Notes under the pieces: generated by a model
What the model saw: only the letters and a program-made list of their open reading frames with translations
Databases searched by the model: none
What the model was told of the DNA's origin: nothing
Assembly: GCA_026686845.1 (NCBI GenBank)
Contig: JAIVEN010000015.1
Location: 19,511,501 to 19,575,500 of the forward strand
Source: Adenanthera pavonina
Lineage: Eukaryota > Streptophyta > Magnoliopsida > Fabales > Fabaceae
Length of the DNA stretch: 64,000 nt
Direction: 5' to 3'
In this document: one piece after another, positions 11,200 through 22,855 of the stretch
How positions within the stretch are numbered: position 1 is the first letter of the stretch
Layout: each line of letters opens with the position of its first letter
Translations under genes and position numbers: made by a program

Positions 11200-12225
11200 T
11201 TAGCATGATATAAAAGAGTAAGGAAATTATATTTATTTTTTATAAATAAATATGAAATATCCTTTTTTTTTATCTGTTTATTTGATATAATATAAAAGAA
11301 TGAGGGAATGATATTTATTTTTTATAAAATAAAAATATATATAAATATAAAATGTTTTTTTTAACAGTTTGTTTGGTATCATATAAAAAATGGGAAAATT
11401 ATGCTTAGTTTTAATAAAAAATATAAATGAATATGAAATGTCTCTTTTACTTGCCCCGGAAGAAAACCATCCCCTTCCATTCTCCTTCCCCTTCACCGGC
11501 GGTAGATCATTGCCTCACAGACCAACATCAATACAATTCAAAACAAACAAATTAGATCTAGGCAGGAGGAGGAAGGTGACAAGGATGAGGACGATTTGTT
11601 TAAGCTAATCGGTGATGAGGATACAGATGCGGACACAATGATCTAGGGAAGAAAGGCGAGGATGTGATGACTTCTCTAGACAAGGACGCAAACAAGGATG
11701 ATTTCTCCTTTCTCTGAGTGCACGATGATCTCCAGTGACAAGGATGTGATGATTGGCCAGTGATGATTTGCGATGATGAGGACGTGACAATTTAGCCGGT
11801 GATGAGTTCTGATGATGATGGTGTGATGATTTGGCCAGTGAGATGGAAGCTTATATAGTGGAGATAGAGATGAGAGGGGGGCTGACAGTGAGGAAGAAGG
11901 AGGAGGAGGTGGCTCGGTGGAGATGGAGATGAGATGGGGGGATGACGGTGAGGAAGAAGAAAGGACGACGAAGAGGAGGGTCGACGAACTGGAGGGTACA
12001 GGTTTTTTTTATAAGGTTATTTTAGACCTTTTAATGTTGATCACGATGAAGTAATGGGGATCACATAGATTGTTTTATGTGAAGGTGATCATTTAATTTA
12101 AGGTGATGAGGATTATTTGTGTAAAGGTGATGCTGGTAGCAAAACGCGTTTGAGGTATGTAATGTAATCATCATCACATCACCTATCTCTTATGTAAATA
12201 ATGAACCAAACGGTCTATCAAGGCA
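11200..12225. mobile_element. Non-autonomous transposon-like region with a degenerate ~85 bp tandem repeat and a GATGA-rich core
   Basis: Three tandem imperfect units start near 11201, 11280 and 11371. Each runs GATATAATATAAAAGA, then TTATATTTATTTTTTATAAA, then TATGAAAT.T. A purine-rich core at 11590-11990 repeats GATGA/TGTGATGATTT words. The left unit GTTTGTTTGGTATCATATAAAA and the right end AATAATGAACCAAACGGTC are imperfectly complementary, as in DNA transposons. No transposase is present and the exact ends are uncertain. Confidence 0.4.
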
Positions 12226-12269
12226 AGGGTGGTGAAAGCACTATTATGGAACATCATTAAAAAAAAATA

Positions 12270-12565
12270 CTCATTTTGTTTCTAATATAAGACATATTTG
12301 TAGAGAATTAAAGTTTTAAAATATAAGTTATTTTATAAAATTTATGTATTATTTAATATTTATTTTTCATTTCTACCCTTTTTGAGAATATGCAAAAGAG
12401 TTATAATTGAGAAAAATTAAGAGAGATATATATTTAAGGTGAGTTATAATTTAATGAAGGTAATTTTTAAAAATTAAAGTAATTTTTTAAAATATTAAGA
12501 CTTTTAACTAAATTTTTAGATATATGTAAAGTAAATAAATATAATTTATAATTAGAAATAAAGAA
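12270..12565. mobile_element. MITE (TACTC...TTTCTAATATAAGACATATTT family)
   Basis: Shares its order of sequence words with the copy at about 54550-54830: GTTTCTAATATAAGACATATTT, AAAATATAAGT.ATTTTA, TTTATGTA.TATTTAATATTTATTTT, then AAGAGAGATAT and TATGTAAAGTA. Ends are eroded and no coding sequence is present. Confidence 0.55.
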
Positions 12566-13079
12566 ATTAGTGTAAAGTTTGACGCAAATGATCATTTAAT
12601 TGAATTGAGGCAAAGCACGGAAAAAGTGGTGGGGAGGGGGAGGCTTTTTGACACGGATACAACAAATAAAATATAAAATTATCAAAATACTATAAGTCAA
12701 ATATTATTTTTCAATATACTATAAATTTTACTTCTCAGTGCTAATAGTATCGAAATAAAAATTACACTGTTTGTATCAAACCAAAATGTATATTATTTTT
12801 TGTTTTTAAATTATAAGCCTCCCACCCTACTCTTCCCTCCCCCCCAAAACAAAAAACACCCACACCCATTCCCCTCTCCCACCACGTACTCCCCCTCCCC
12901 CAAAATATATTACATATTAAAATAAATTTTATTTAGATTTTTAAAATATAATAAAAATTTTAAAATTTTATTTAATTTAATTTAAGTGATACATATTTTA
13001 AAAGACCTCTATAAAATTATTTTTAGTTTAAAAGATATTAAAAATTCTAATTAATCTCATTTAACCTACGTATAAGATA
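12566..13079. other. AT-rich DNA with a C-rich patch
   Basis: No gene. A strongly C-rich, A-interspersed patch at about 12820-12905 (CCCTCCCCCCCAAAAC, CACCCACACCC) stands in otherwise A/T-rich DNA. Confidence 0.4.
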
Positions 13080-13320
13080 TTTTACTTTGATTATAAATAT
13101 AATATTATTTTTAAGATATGAAATGGTATTTATTACATATTTTAAAAAAATATCTATATGTAATTCATTTCAAAGAGAGAGAAAGAAATGAAATAAGAAT
13201 AATTTTGGAATAATGACTTTGAGTTTTGAAAAAATTAATGTAGTTAACTAATTTTAACTCGTATTCTTAATCCACATAATTCGGTTAAAATGATCTTATA
13301 TTAAGTATCAAAGGGTCCTA
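13080..13320. mobile_element. Truncated Stowaway-like MITE
   Basis: Carries the family body in the reverse orientation: ATGAAATGGTATTTATTACATATTTT, GAGAGAGAAAGAAATGAAATAAG, then TTAACTCGTATTCTTAATCC and AAAATGATCTTATATTAAG.ATC. The left terminal repeat is missing or mutated. Confidence 0.6.
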
Positions 13321-13442
13321 TATTAAGAAATTGGAAATCTCGATACCAATTGAGATAGATGATCAAATTCTTAATATAATAGAGGGAGAACTTTCTAAAA
13401 ACATGTATAATGACGTTGATGAACCCCACTAATGGCATAATA

Positions 13443-13701
13443 CTCCCTCATCTCTTATATATAGAGAATTTTATCCTGATTCTGAATATAGATCCTTTAC
13501 AATATATGATATAGTGTTTATTATATATTTTTTAAAAATATCCCTATTTAATGCATTCAAAGAGAATGAGAGAGATTAAATCAGGGTAATTTTAAAAAAT
13601 TATTGAAATTTTTAAAAAAATTGAGATAGTTAATTAGTTTTAATTCTCATTCTTAATTCAAGTGATTCGATTAAAATGATCTTATATTTAAAACTAGCGA
13701 G
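13443..13701. mobile_element. Stowaway-like MITE, TA target duplication
   Basis: Begins CTCCCTCATCTCTTATATATAG after TA. It carries the family body (TATATGATATAGTGTTTATTATATATTTTT, TTAATTCTCATTCTTAATTCA) and ends AAACTAGCGAG before TA. The right terminal repeat is degraded. Confidence 0.7.
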
Positions 13702-13703
13702 TA

Positions 13704-14860
13704 TTACACTTTAATACTAACTCCAAACATGTTTTTCCAAATGACATAATAACTTTTTATTTGATTAAAATAGAGAAAAAGCGGATTTTGAGATATATAC
13801 ACACACATATACAGCCTGTTATTATATATTGGGAAATCTGAATTGCGCAATCAATCCAACTAAAGTGAGGATATAGTAAAGATTTTCCCGATACGGGTGG
13901 CCAAGTCAGAAAAGGCTGAATAAAGTATTAGATCACGGTGACGTCACTTTCTAATTTTTCAATTAGGAGATAATCTCGTATAATCATAATCATATCTTCA
14001 AGGTGGGGTCATGGATCTTAAGGCATTAATTAATGGACACCATAGATGCACAGCCTCCAGCTACGTCCCAAATTTCTCAAGAAAATGACTGAGCCAGCTT
14101 GCTTACACACTTCTGTGCGTCTTACTTAGGTATAATCCAAATCCACATTATCTAATTTTGCTCTTAATGTGTGATTCCGCATGTTCACGATTTCTAATTA
14201 TCTTGGTACACAATCTATACCCACATCTCTCGCAGGAACATTTCATGTGATTAATTAGAGTTGCCTCGTATTTTTTAAGGTTTCTAATTAATTATCTCGA
14301 AGCATGTTCCAATGTCTTTATGGTATTTTTGAGTGATTCCCACAAAAGGTCCCTACATAAGTATGAAAGTGGCCAAATTAAGTCATTAGGAGGGGACACT
14401 AGAATGTTTGGTTAGATTTTGAGAGAAGAACATCAGCTTGAGCTAATTCTAGTCAAGGGGACAGCAAAATCTATTTAGTGAAGACTTGAGAGGGGACAAA
14501 ATAGGGTTCTAAATTCGGAACAACTTGTTTGCGCGTGCCCAGCCTTCCCAACCTTATCCTCATTTTCCGCTTTCCTGATTCTAATTGATTGCTTCCTCAG
14601 ACTTGGGACTTGGGAGTGCGAATCGCCTTTTTTTTTTTTTTTTTTTACCCACAGATTGTATGTTGAACTTTAATTCCTTTTACCTTTCCAGATGTTGATT
14701 TTATTTTAATGTGACAGATTTCCTTATTTTAGATTTTCTACTGTAGTTAATCTGGACTTTTTCTTGAAAAGGGGGTACTACTTTTGTGGGACTGAAAAAC
14801 TCAAAAGCAAGGAATTGCAGAGTGGAAGGAACACCGTAATTAAGAGCCTCTTTCTTTTAA
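13704..14860. other. Intergenic DNA, no gene recognised
   Basis: About 1.15 kb without a usable open frame. A T-run of about 20 bases lies near 14626-14646. No repeat family recognised. Confidence 0.4.
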
Positions 14861-14864
14861 ATTA

Positions 14865-15208
14865 TAAGTAATTATGAAGTAAAAAAAAGTAATTATATGA
14901 TCAGTAAATAAACACAATCCAGATTAAAATAATCACTTATGGTTATTTAAGTGATTATTTTCATAAATTACTTTTTCCAGCTTCTGATAATCACTTATTT
15001 TCCATAATCACTTATTTCACTTTTTCTTCTCATTATCCACCCAATAATCACTTAAACCTCAATATCCAAACACATTTTTTTTCTCAAAATCACTTATAGG
15101 TTAAAAATATCCAAACACAATTCACTTTTGACATAATCATTTATTCACATAATCTATTATAAATAATTACTTATTCTCATAATCACTTATATATAATCTA
15201 ATCCAAAC

Positions 15209-15243
<35 letters not shown>
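14865..15243. repeat. Degenerate TAATCACTTAT repeat array followed by an (AAT)n microsatellite
   Basis: The word AATCACTTA or a one-base variant recurs about eight times between 14930 and 15195, with one complementary copy (TTTAAGTGATTATTTTC) that could form a hairpin. A stretch of about eleven AAT units follows at 15210-15243. Short subterminal repeats of this kind are common in hAT-like and Mutator-like non-autonomous elements, but no terminal repeats were found. Confidence 0.5.
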
Positions 15244-15244
<1 letters not shown>

Positions 15245-15271
15245 TAGTAAAATAAATTACACATACGTTTG

Positions 15272-15854
15272 TGGCCCGTTTAGATTTTAGTTAGTTAAAA
15301 ATGAGTTTTGGTAGAATTGGTTTTGTAACGTAGTTATGATAAAAATTAGTTTTGGACTAACAGGTTTATGTTTGAATGATTTATTTGAAAATTGGTTTTG
15401 ATAAAACTCATAATTTTTCTCTAAATTTAGCTTAAACTCTATCCCATGGTTAATTTAATTTACTTGGACTAAAATTTAACCTACATTTATTTAATTAAGA
15501 ACATAATATATCTAATATAATATTTTTTTACAGGTCATGATCTATAAAAATTAAAATTTTGAAGGGAAATTTTGGTTAATAGATAGGAAAAATTTTATGG
15601 AAATTTTATTTTCTCAATTTTTTTATTTTTTCTCATTTTTATTAGTATATTTTTATCTAACTTTAAAATAAATATAGATGAAAATTGAAGAAACAAACGG
15701 AAAAGCAGCTCCGCATCTCCTTCCTGGAAAACCTCGTTTTGGAGAAAAAATGATTTTTAAACACAAACGTGAAAATTTACCAAACATGCCCAAAAATATT
15801 TTAAACTCATTTTGGCCCCCAAATTTAGTTTTGAACGGGATACCAAACAGGCCC
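15272..15854. mobile_element. Non-autonomous PIF/Harbinger-like element, 3 bp target duplication TTG
   Basis: The left end TGGCCCGTTTAGATTTTAG is imperfectly inverted at the right end (revcomp GGGCCTGTTTGGTATCCC). TTG flanks both sides (15269-15271 and 15855-15857). The duplicate locus near 30222 lacks the element and reads TTTGATGGGTG at the matching point, so it acts as an empty site and supports the boundaries. Opposite-strand open frames inside (about 80 codons) show no transposase motif. A three-base target site and GGCCCGTTTGG-type ends fit PIF/Harbinger. Confidence 0.7.
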
Positions 15855-17790
15855 TTGATGGGTGTAGGTGATACTAGAGTTTGCCTCAAAAGAATAGAAG
15901 CTCATAAGGTGAGGGAGTTCAATGGAAAAAAGACAAATTAGGATGTGATAAAGAAAATATTTTTCAATTAGGAATCTCATTTAAAAATTTAATTCATGCC
16001 ACTTCAAAATTTTCAAATGAAATCCTAGTTAGAGAATATTTTTTTTATTAAGTCCTAACTTGTTTTCATGAAAGAGGAAAGAGAATGAAGACATCCGTGG
16101 GACCGCCGAGTTAACTGCATCTTTGTTCTGTGCGGCAACCCAGTAGAGAAAATACAAGTGGAACTGTTAAAAAGTGGATCCATCCGAACAAAGAAGAAAT
16201 TAATTACATTATGAAAATATTCCAAATACGATAGGTTTAGATCCAAAAATATATTTAGATAACTAAACTTATATGTTTTTCAATCATATTAAATAAGTAT
16301 ACTTTTAATTTAAAAATAAGTTAAAACTTAAAAATATTGGTAATAAAAATTATCGACAGAACAAGTAATGCATAAAAAGTTCACATGCACTTATTTAGTT
16401 TTAAAAATACTTTAAATATATAAATTGAAACATCTAATTTTTTTTCAAATGATTGGCATATAGGTGTGGAGAGATCAGATTCGTTTTGGCCAACAGGGCA
16501 ATTACTTCGTCTTTAAGTAAAAAATTAAAAAATAAGAAACCAGATAATCACTTTATTTATATCCTTGTGATTGCAACAGAAACGTGGATTGGAAGGATTT
16601 TCTTTGGTGAAGAGAGTTGAGGGGTGGGAGGAAGAAGATGAGGAGTAGATAGTTAGGGTTTCGATTTCTTCTAATGAGTCGTTTCTTTGTCACCGCTTTG
16701 TTCTTTTTCTAGAAAGATTTTGGGCTCGCTTGGTATAAGGGAAGTGAGTGATGGAAGTTAATCTTTCTGGGAAGTAAATAAATCAATCTTGTTTGGTTTG
16801 AAAAAAAAATCATCTTCTCAAAAAGTTATACTTCCTGACTTGAACCTAGGAAAGTTCTACTTTTTGAGTTTTTAATAATTGTTTACCAAAATTATCCTTT
16901 AATTTTTCTAATTATTTTTCAAAAACACTTTTAACCCTTTAAACCCTTAAACCCAACCCATCGTGAATCACTTTTGCGTCTCGGCCTCCTCCTCTCGTTG
17001 GCAAGGCAACAGAGCAATAGGTATTCACATCTCTTTTTAATTTAATTGGCAACAACAAATTGATCATCTTCCCTCTCAAGGTTCTCATATCAATGATTTA
17101 CTCTCTTTTTCATGTTGAGGATGTGTTATTGCTTAATTATTATGTACAGGCTAATGATACCCTCTCATCGTCTCTTGCTTATTTTTGGTTAACATCATCT
17201 CTTGTTCTTTATTTATGGTTGTGCGGTCAATTATGGAATAAAAAAGGAGCCATCGACTATAAAGTCATAAGAGGCTTGGCAATGAAATCTGACACTTCAT
17301 GAGAGAGAGAGGCTTACGTCTCAAACTGAGGTGCTTAAATTAGATATTACACAAAACGCAATTGACTTGGGAAGCCTTTCTTTTTTCTCTTCTTATAATT
17401 TAACAATGTTAAATTTCTTCTCCATTATTTAAATGGATATGGGAATAAAGTGTCTCTTGCTAAGAACATATAATGGTTTCTCAGTTTCATGAGCATTTAG
17501 TTACATTGAAATTACTAATAAATTAGTTTGATGAATAAAATGATGAATCGATGGCATATTATCAAAAACAAAACTGAAATTAATGATATAGGCATATATT
17601 TTTTAGCTAAAGTTAAAAAATTATTTAGTTATTTCTTTTTATCTGTTTCCTCAACTAATATTGTCTAATTATTTGGAGTTAGATGATCCACACATTAAGA
17701 ATTAAATAATCATATGTATGTTTCTTTTTGGGTTATAATATTCTTATTATTAATCATGTCTTTATTGTCTTTGCTTATTGATTTACAATA

Positions 17791-19159
17791 ATGGCAAGAT
17801 TTTCAGTTCATAAAAAGAAGAAGATGGTTGCTTCTTGTACTATCATTTATATTAAAACGATGCTCATGACTATGGAAATTCTGGAAAAGATTTTGTATAC
17901 TGTTGCTATGTTAAATGTTAGAATTCCTATGCCTATAAATTATAGTTATAGTGAGACTGCTAAATAAAGATTGAGAAATAGGATTTTAAATTTAACATCA
18001 ATTATTAAAGGTGATGATGAAACTTGTATTGATAATTTAAAAATGAATAAAACATGTTTTTATAAATTATGTGAAATGCTTAAGGATTTTGGTGGGCTAA
18101 AAGGAAATAAAAACATGAATGTAGAAGAAATGGTGGCTATACTTTTATACATACTCTCACATGACACAAAACATAGAAGAGCCATATTGCTTTTTAGAAG
18201 GAGTGGTGAAACAATATCTAGACATTTTAATTATATCCTTGAAGTCGTACTTAGATGTCACCATCTTCTTCTTAAGATGCCTGAACTGATCATTGAAACT
18301 TGCTCCGATGAGAAGTGGAAGTGGTTTAAGATTTGTTATCTTTAACTATGATTTTTTTTTTCTAAATCATAAATGATAGCTAACAAGGTTCATGTTGTCT
18401 TGTAGAATTGTTTAGGAGCGTTAGATGGAACACATATTAAGGTTTGTGTTAGAGAAAAAGATAAAGTTAGGTATAGGAATAGAAAGGGAGATCTCTCAAC
18501 TAATGTCTTAGGAGTTTGTTCACAAGATTTATAGTTTATTTATATATTACCTGGTTGGGAGGGTTCTGCGCACAATAATAGAGTACTTCGAGATGCTCTT
18601 TCTAGAAGAAATTTTTTAAAAGTCCCTCAAGGTATAATTAAAGAAAATTATATTTTAGTATTGAAAATGTAATATTATAAAATTCAATAATATTGGACTC
18701 TTTTTTTCCCCCTTGTGTTAGGATACTATTACTTATGTGATGCTGGCTATATGAATTCAAATGGCTTCTTAACCCCTTTTAAAGGACAACAGTACCATTT
18801 GAATGAATGGAAGTCTAGACATGAGACAAGGACAGCTGAAGAATGCTACAATATGAAGCACTCTTGAGCAAGAAATGTCACTGAGAGATGCTTTTGGCTA
18901 TTGAAGATGACATGGGGTATCATGAGGTGCACAACATGGTACCCAATGAAGACCGTTTGCGGGATCATCTCAACATGCGCTTTGTTGCATAATTTTATTA
19001 GGATAAACATGGAATCTGATCCAATCAAAAGCCAATTAGATCAGTTGTAAGTAGAACAAGAAGTTGAAGATATATATAGAGGAGAACTAATTGAGCACTT
19101 ATAGAACTCTTCAAAATGGAATAATTTTAGACTAAATCTAGCTAATGAGATTTTTAGTA
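17791..19159 (+). pseudogene. Harbinger-type DDE transposase, broken
   Basis: From an ATG at 17791 the frame meets a stop near 17965 and continues at 17971-18345 with the helix-turn-helix-like N-terminal region typical of Harbinger transposases (MNVEEMVAILLYILSHD, then RRSGETISRHFN, ending KWKWFK). The expected donor after WFK reads AT instead of GT. The next exon starts at 18406 (NCLGALDGTHIKV) and ends near 18631. A third starts near 18722 (LCDAGYMN). The catalytic triad is visible as D in LDGTH, D in CDAGY and E in TERCFWLLK. In-frame stops follow CSQDL and KHS, and more occur near the C-terminus. It belongs to the DDE_Tnp_4 superfamily by motif and cannot make a working enzyme as it stands. 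Confidence 0.85.
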
Positions 19160-19383
19160 GATGAAGGCAGAGAAGAAATATTTGACATCATGTTGTTTCA
19201 ATGTTAAAATAATTGTTTGTCTTGCAAAGCTAGAGACATGCTTTTCTGTATTTTTGCTTATTAATGAAAATGTTTCATATGTTATATGTCATGCAAATTA
19301 TATCCAATTATTCAATTTGTACCAATTAGATAACTTCTTAGTATGGTTAAAAAAAAATCCATTAATATATTTTTTTTTCAAGA

Positions 19384-20393
19384 ATGGCTTCTACGAGTTA
19401 GGGGAAAAAGGCTTGTGTTAGGTGGACACAACAAGAAGATGGAGCTTTAGTTTTTGCATTGGTGGACCTAGTTAATATGGGAGGATGGACACAAGATAAT
19501 GGACAATTTAAAGCAGTTTATTAGCTTGAGCTAAGGAGAATGATACTTGAAAAAATTTCTACTTGTCAAATGGAAGCTTATCCACATGTTGATTCAAGGG
19601 TTAAAATTTTGAGAAATAAGTATCATGCTATTGTTGAAATGAGAAGTCCAAGATATAGTGGATTTGACTGGAATGACAAAGATAAATATATTACGTATGA
19701 TGATAATGTTTGGGGGAATTGGATTAAGGTAGTGTTTTATTTTTAATTATTATGAAGAATATATTTTACATTAACAAATCAATTATTACTAATACTTGGC
19801 TTTTTCATGCAGAGTCATCCAAATGTAGCTGGTTTGAGATTTAAGCCATTTCTTTATTAGGATGACTTGGATTATGTATAAGGCAGAGATAGAGCAATTG
19901 GGGATGCTTATGAAAATCTAGCTGATGCAGTTGAAGGAATTGATATGGCGGGGGTACAACATATGTCATTTGCATCAGAAATAAACAGTTATGAAAATAT
20001 GGAGACAACTCCTTCGACCGAAAATCAATCAACCCAATTTGCTCCCACAAATAATGATCCAACATTAGTTACTATGAATAAAAGGAAAAGAAATGATCCG
20101 GTAGTGGTAGCCAAGGAACTTTCAGGACATATGGATAAATTATGTTGTGTAATGGAAGTTGCTGGAGAATAATTGGCAGACTTGCCAATTGCTTCAAGCA
20201 TGAGTTTGAAGCAATGGACAGGAGAATGGCTATTAATGGAAAGTTGATAAAATTAGAAGAGTTAACTCAAGAAAAAATCATTGCAGCTGGAAGAAAAATT
20301 ACACTTACTTCTTTGGAAACTAATTATTTTTTTAGTCTTTCAAAATATTTTAGGAAGACTTATGTGTTCAAAATATTATTACCTGATATTTAG
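19384..20393 (+). pseudogene. Harbinger-associated Myb/SANT-like DNA-binding protein, broken
   Basis: The second gene of the transposon. From an ATG at 19384 it encodes a Myb_DNA-bind_3-type domain (RWTQQEDGALVFALVDLV, GGWTQDNGQF, then SRVKILRNKYHAI, SGFDWND). An intron (about 19729-19812) precedes an exon starting SHPNVAGLRFKPF. A Ser/Thr/Asn-rich linker and KRKRNDPVVVA follow. A coiled C-terminal tail in another frame (about 20142-20393) ends ETNYFFSLSKYFRK, which matches the usual end of this family. Stops occur after MASTS, after QFKAVY, and twice in the second exon. In working elements this protein binds the transposon ends and helps the transposase act in the nucleus. Confidence 0.75.
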
Positions 20394-20893
20394 TTCTTAG
20401 TATTATACCTGAGTATAATCAATGCTTGGAACATTTTATTTGGATTGAGGTTTTTTAGTATACTGTTATAATTTTGTTTGTACCATATGTTGCTATAATA
20501 AATAGTATATTTTATTATAAATTTTTGTTGGCCAATGTTTTTTATTATAAATTAGAAGGATATTTATGTCTTTAATACTAATACATAATATATTAATTTA
20601 AAAATTAATTTCAACTTTCCAGAAAATAAAAAATAAAACAAGTAAGATATTTATGCATTTCCTGGGAAGTATAGTTTATGAGAAGTTACTTTCCATAAAG
20701 TATACCAAGCGACCCTGACGTCTTTAATTCTCTCCAATGGCATATGAGTTTGAAAAAGAAAGTAGGAATTGTAGTTAGAAACCAATAGAATAAATTAATT
20801 ACAATGAATGACTTTAAATAATAAAATAATGTTAAATCTTAAATACTAAATAGTAAAATTAAGAGAACGAGTAGTAATAAATCCTATTTTATA

Positions 20894-21158
20894 CTTTCTC
20901 CGATCCTAAATATAGGATCTTTTATCCTGATCCTAAATATAACATCTTTTACAGTATATGAAGTAGTATTTATTTTACATTTTTAAAAAATATCTTTATT
21001 TAATGTATCCAAAGAAAAAATAAGAGAGATTAAATAATGATAGTTTTAAAAAAATATTACGATTTTTGGAGAAAATGAAATAGTTAATTAATTTTAACTC
21101 TCATTTTTAATTCATGTGATTCTATTAAAAATGTCTTATATTAAGAATCAGAAAAAAT
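20894..21158. mobile_element. Stowaway-like MITE (copy 1 side)
   Basis: Starts near TACTTTCTCCGATCC and carries the family body (TATATGAAGTAGTATTTATT, TTAACTCTCATTTTTAATTC). It ends near CTTATATTAAGAATCAGA. Not found at the matching place in copy 2. Confidence 0.6.
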
Positions 21159-21304
21159 AATAAATTTATTATTTTCATATCAAAATGTAATTAAACTTTA
21201 TTATTTTTCATTGTCATTGGCACACATATTAGCTTTTGTGGCCGTCAATAATTTGGTGTCACTTTCTATTCAGCAATTTTATGAATGCTATAATTTAATT
21301 ACTT

Positions 21305-21590
21305 AGATTTAATACTCTTTTCTTATATATATATATATATGCATATTCTAAAAATTTTTAATATGTTCAAAATATAAGTCACCTTATAATATTTAAAATA
21401 TATTAAATTTATTTTTCTCATTTTACTCAAAATAATTATGATGGAGAGAGAGACAGAGAAAAATATAATTATAATGGAATTGCAATTTAATAAAGACAAT
21501 ATTAAAAAGTTTTGGTAGTTTTTGAAATATTTAAATATTCTAATTAACTTCAATTAATTTTCTTGATTAGTTATTGTATAGGAATAGAGT
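21305..21590. mobile_element. AT-rich MITE shared with the copy at about 31195-31445
   Basis: Both duplicate copies contain an element with the words ATATAAGTCAC.TT, AATAATTATGATGGA, ATAATGGA.T.G.AATTTAATAA and AAAAAGTT.TG. Presence in both copies suggests it predates the duplication or inserted twice. A (TA)n run starts the copy-1 version. Confidence 0.45.
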
Positions 21591-21963
21591 GATTATTAAT
21601 AAAAAGATTGAAAACAGATTGTAGGAAGGGAACCGCAGAGAGGGCTAAAATGACAAATGAGATAACATGAATATATACTTTATATTTGTATAAAATGTAA
21701 AATGAATTAAATTATTTATGAATTTTAAATAATATAATTTTTTATATCTTTAATAATAGTTAAATACGCAAATGGGCATAAGTGCAAAATTCTCCATCCA
21801 TGTCATTTTTACTGTCACTTTAAAAAATTGTTTCTATCTTTCTATTATTTTAAAATTTTAAGGTAATAATTATATCGGTCAAATATAATGGCTCTTTTTT
21901 ATATTATCATTGATTAATTATTATTAAATTCAAGGGAGTTTGGTGATGCTATTGATGATGCAG

Positions 21964-21977
21964 TTTGATGACGTCAA
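21964..21977. promoter_or_regulatory. Conserved TGACGTCA palindrome upstream of small gene copy 1
   Basis: TTTGATGACGTCAA lies 685 bases before the ATG at 22649. The same word occurs at 32279-32292, 671 bases before the paralog's ATG, inside a conserved block. TGACGTCA is a classical core for bZIP/TGA factors. Function is inferred. Confidence 0.45.
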
Positions 21978-22112
21978 CGATTTGGGATTCCTGAGTCAGT
22001 ACGCATTTTAATCTTAATTTAATAATAGTAATAAAATCAACAAAAAGTTTCATTTTTTAATATATAATAATAAATTAAATAAAAAATTATATAGGGGAGT
22101 TTTAACTTGTAA

Positions 22113-22376
22113 TGCTCCCTCCCTCACATATCTTTAGGTTTTTAATTTTGTTTCAAAATTATTGTTGTTTTACAAAATTAATGCATAATTAATTTTTATT
22201 TTCCAACCATACACTCAACTATTAATCTCATTTTTTCTTATCTCTTATGTATTAATTTCTTTTTTTCAAATTTATTTCACTTCCAAAACGTTTTAAATAA
22301 GGATATTTCAATTATTATATAGTATTATTTTACATTAATTAGTTTATTTGTAGCAAGCTTATGGGATGGGGAGAGT
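22113..22376. mobile_element. MITE in the promoter region of small gene copy 1 only
   Basis: The left end TGCTCCCTCCCTCACAT and right end ATGGGATGGGGAGAGTA are imperfect inverted repeats around an A/T-rich body. The matching part of copy 2 (32415-32690) has different sequence, so the upstream region of copy 1 has diverged by insertion. Confidence 0.5.
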
Positions 22377-22514
22377 AGATGATTTAGGAAATCAAAGAAT
22401 ATGTGATGATTTCAAACACGATGAAAAATGTGTTTGATATTGATGGGATTAGAGATAAGTTGATGATAAGGGAGGGATGAAGAATGTGGGGTCCGGTACG
22501 AGACTGGATGAGCA

Positions 22515-22524
22515 CATGCGCGGC
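22515..22524 (+). promoter_or_regulatory. Conserved CATGCGCGGC block near small gene copy 1
   Basis: CATGCGCGGC occurs 134 bases before the ATG and again 114 bases before the ATG of the paralog (32836-32845). It is preceded in both by a GATAAG.GA..G stretch. It is a candidate proximal promoter or leader motif. I do not assign a factor. Confidence 0.4.
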
Positions 22525-22648
22525 TGTGCGTGGGGGATAATTGGTAGAGAAAGGGGAGGTAGTGGCAGTAGAGGCAGGCACTTCACGAGTGTGAGAAGTG
22601 TGAAGACACAGGGCCCGGGGAAGCGGTAGCGCGCTGATCTAAAGAAGC

Positions 22649-22855
22649 ATGAGCGAAGGCAGAAGCTCCGGTGGTAGCCTTACGGGTCTGATAACCCCAG
22701 GCCGAGGCGGTGGCGGCAGAGCAGAAGCCGATCACTCCCCTCCCTCCGGCGGTTCTGCTGCCAACAGGGGTCATAGACAACCTCTTCCTCCCACGAGAGG
22801 TGCTGTGAAGCGCCAGATTGCTCGTGACATTCTTGACATATTCACTAGCACCTGA
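22649..22855 (+). CDS. Small Gly/Ser-rich protein, paralog 1 (68 aa)
   Basis: ATG at 22649, stop TGA at 22853-22855. The N-terminal half is Gly/Ser-rich with GLITPGRGGGG. The middle is Ser/Pro-rich and the C-terminus is basic then amphipathic (RGAVKRQIARDILDIF). No signal peptide or membrane helix is visible. The paralog at 32950 keeps the start context, GLITPGRGGGG, a PP.RG turn, and RQI..DI, while the linker residues vary; this suggests selection on the protein. GC content is far above the surrounding DNA. It sits inside a duplicated segment whose promoter is also shared. I do not recognise a named family. It could be a short regulatory or stress-related plant protein, but nothing in the sequence proves a role. 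Confidence 0.65.
   Translation: MSEGRSSGGSLTGLITPGRGGGGRAEADHSPPSGGSAANRGHRQPLPPTRGAVKRQIARDILDIFTST

Larger units (their letters stand above)
16722..20715 (+). mobile_element. PIF/Harbinger transposon, full length but decayed
   Basis: The ends are inverted repeats: GGCTCGCTTGGTATA at the left and the complement GGGTCGCTTGGTATA at the right. Two genes lie inside in the same orientation, a DDE transposase and a Myb/SANT-like DNA-binding protein, which is the standard pair for autonomous PIF/Harbinger elements in plants. Both are broken by stops. The flanking trinucleotides are not an exact duplication (about TTG and CTG). The element is absent from duplicate copy 2, so it probably arrived after the duplication. 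Confidence 0.85.
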
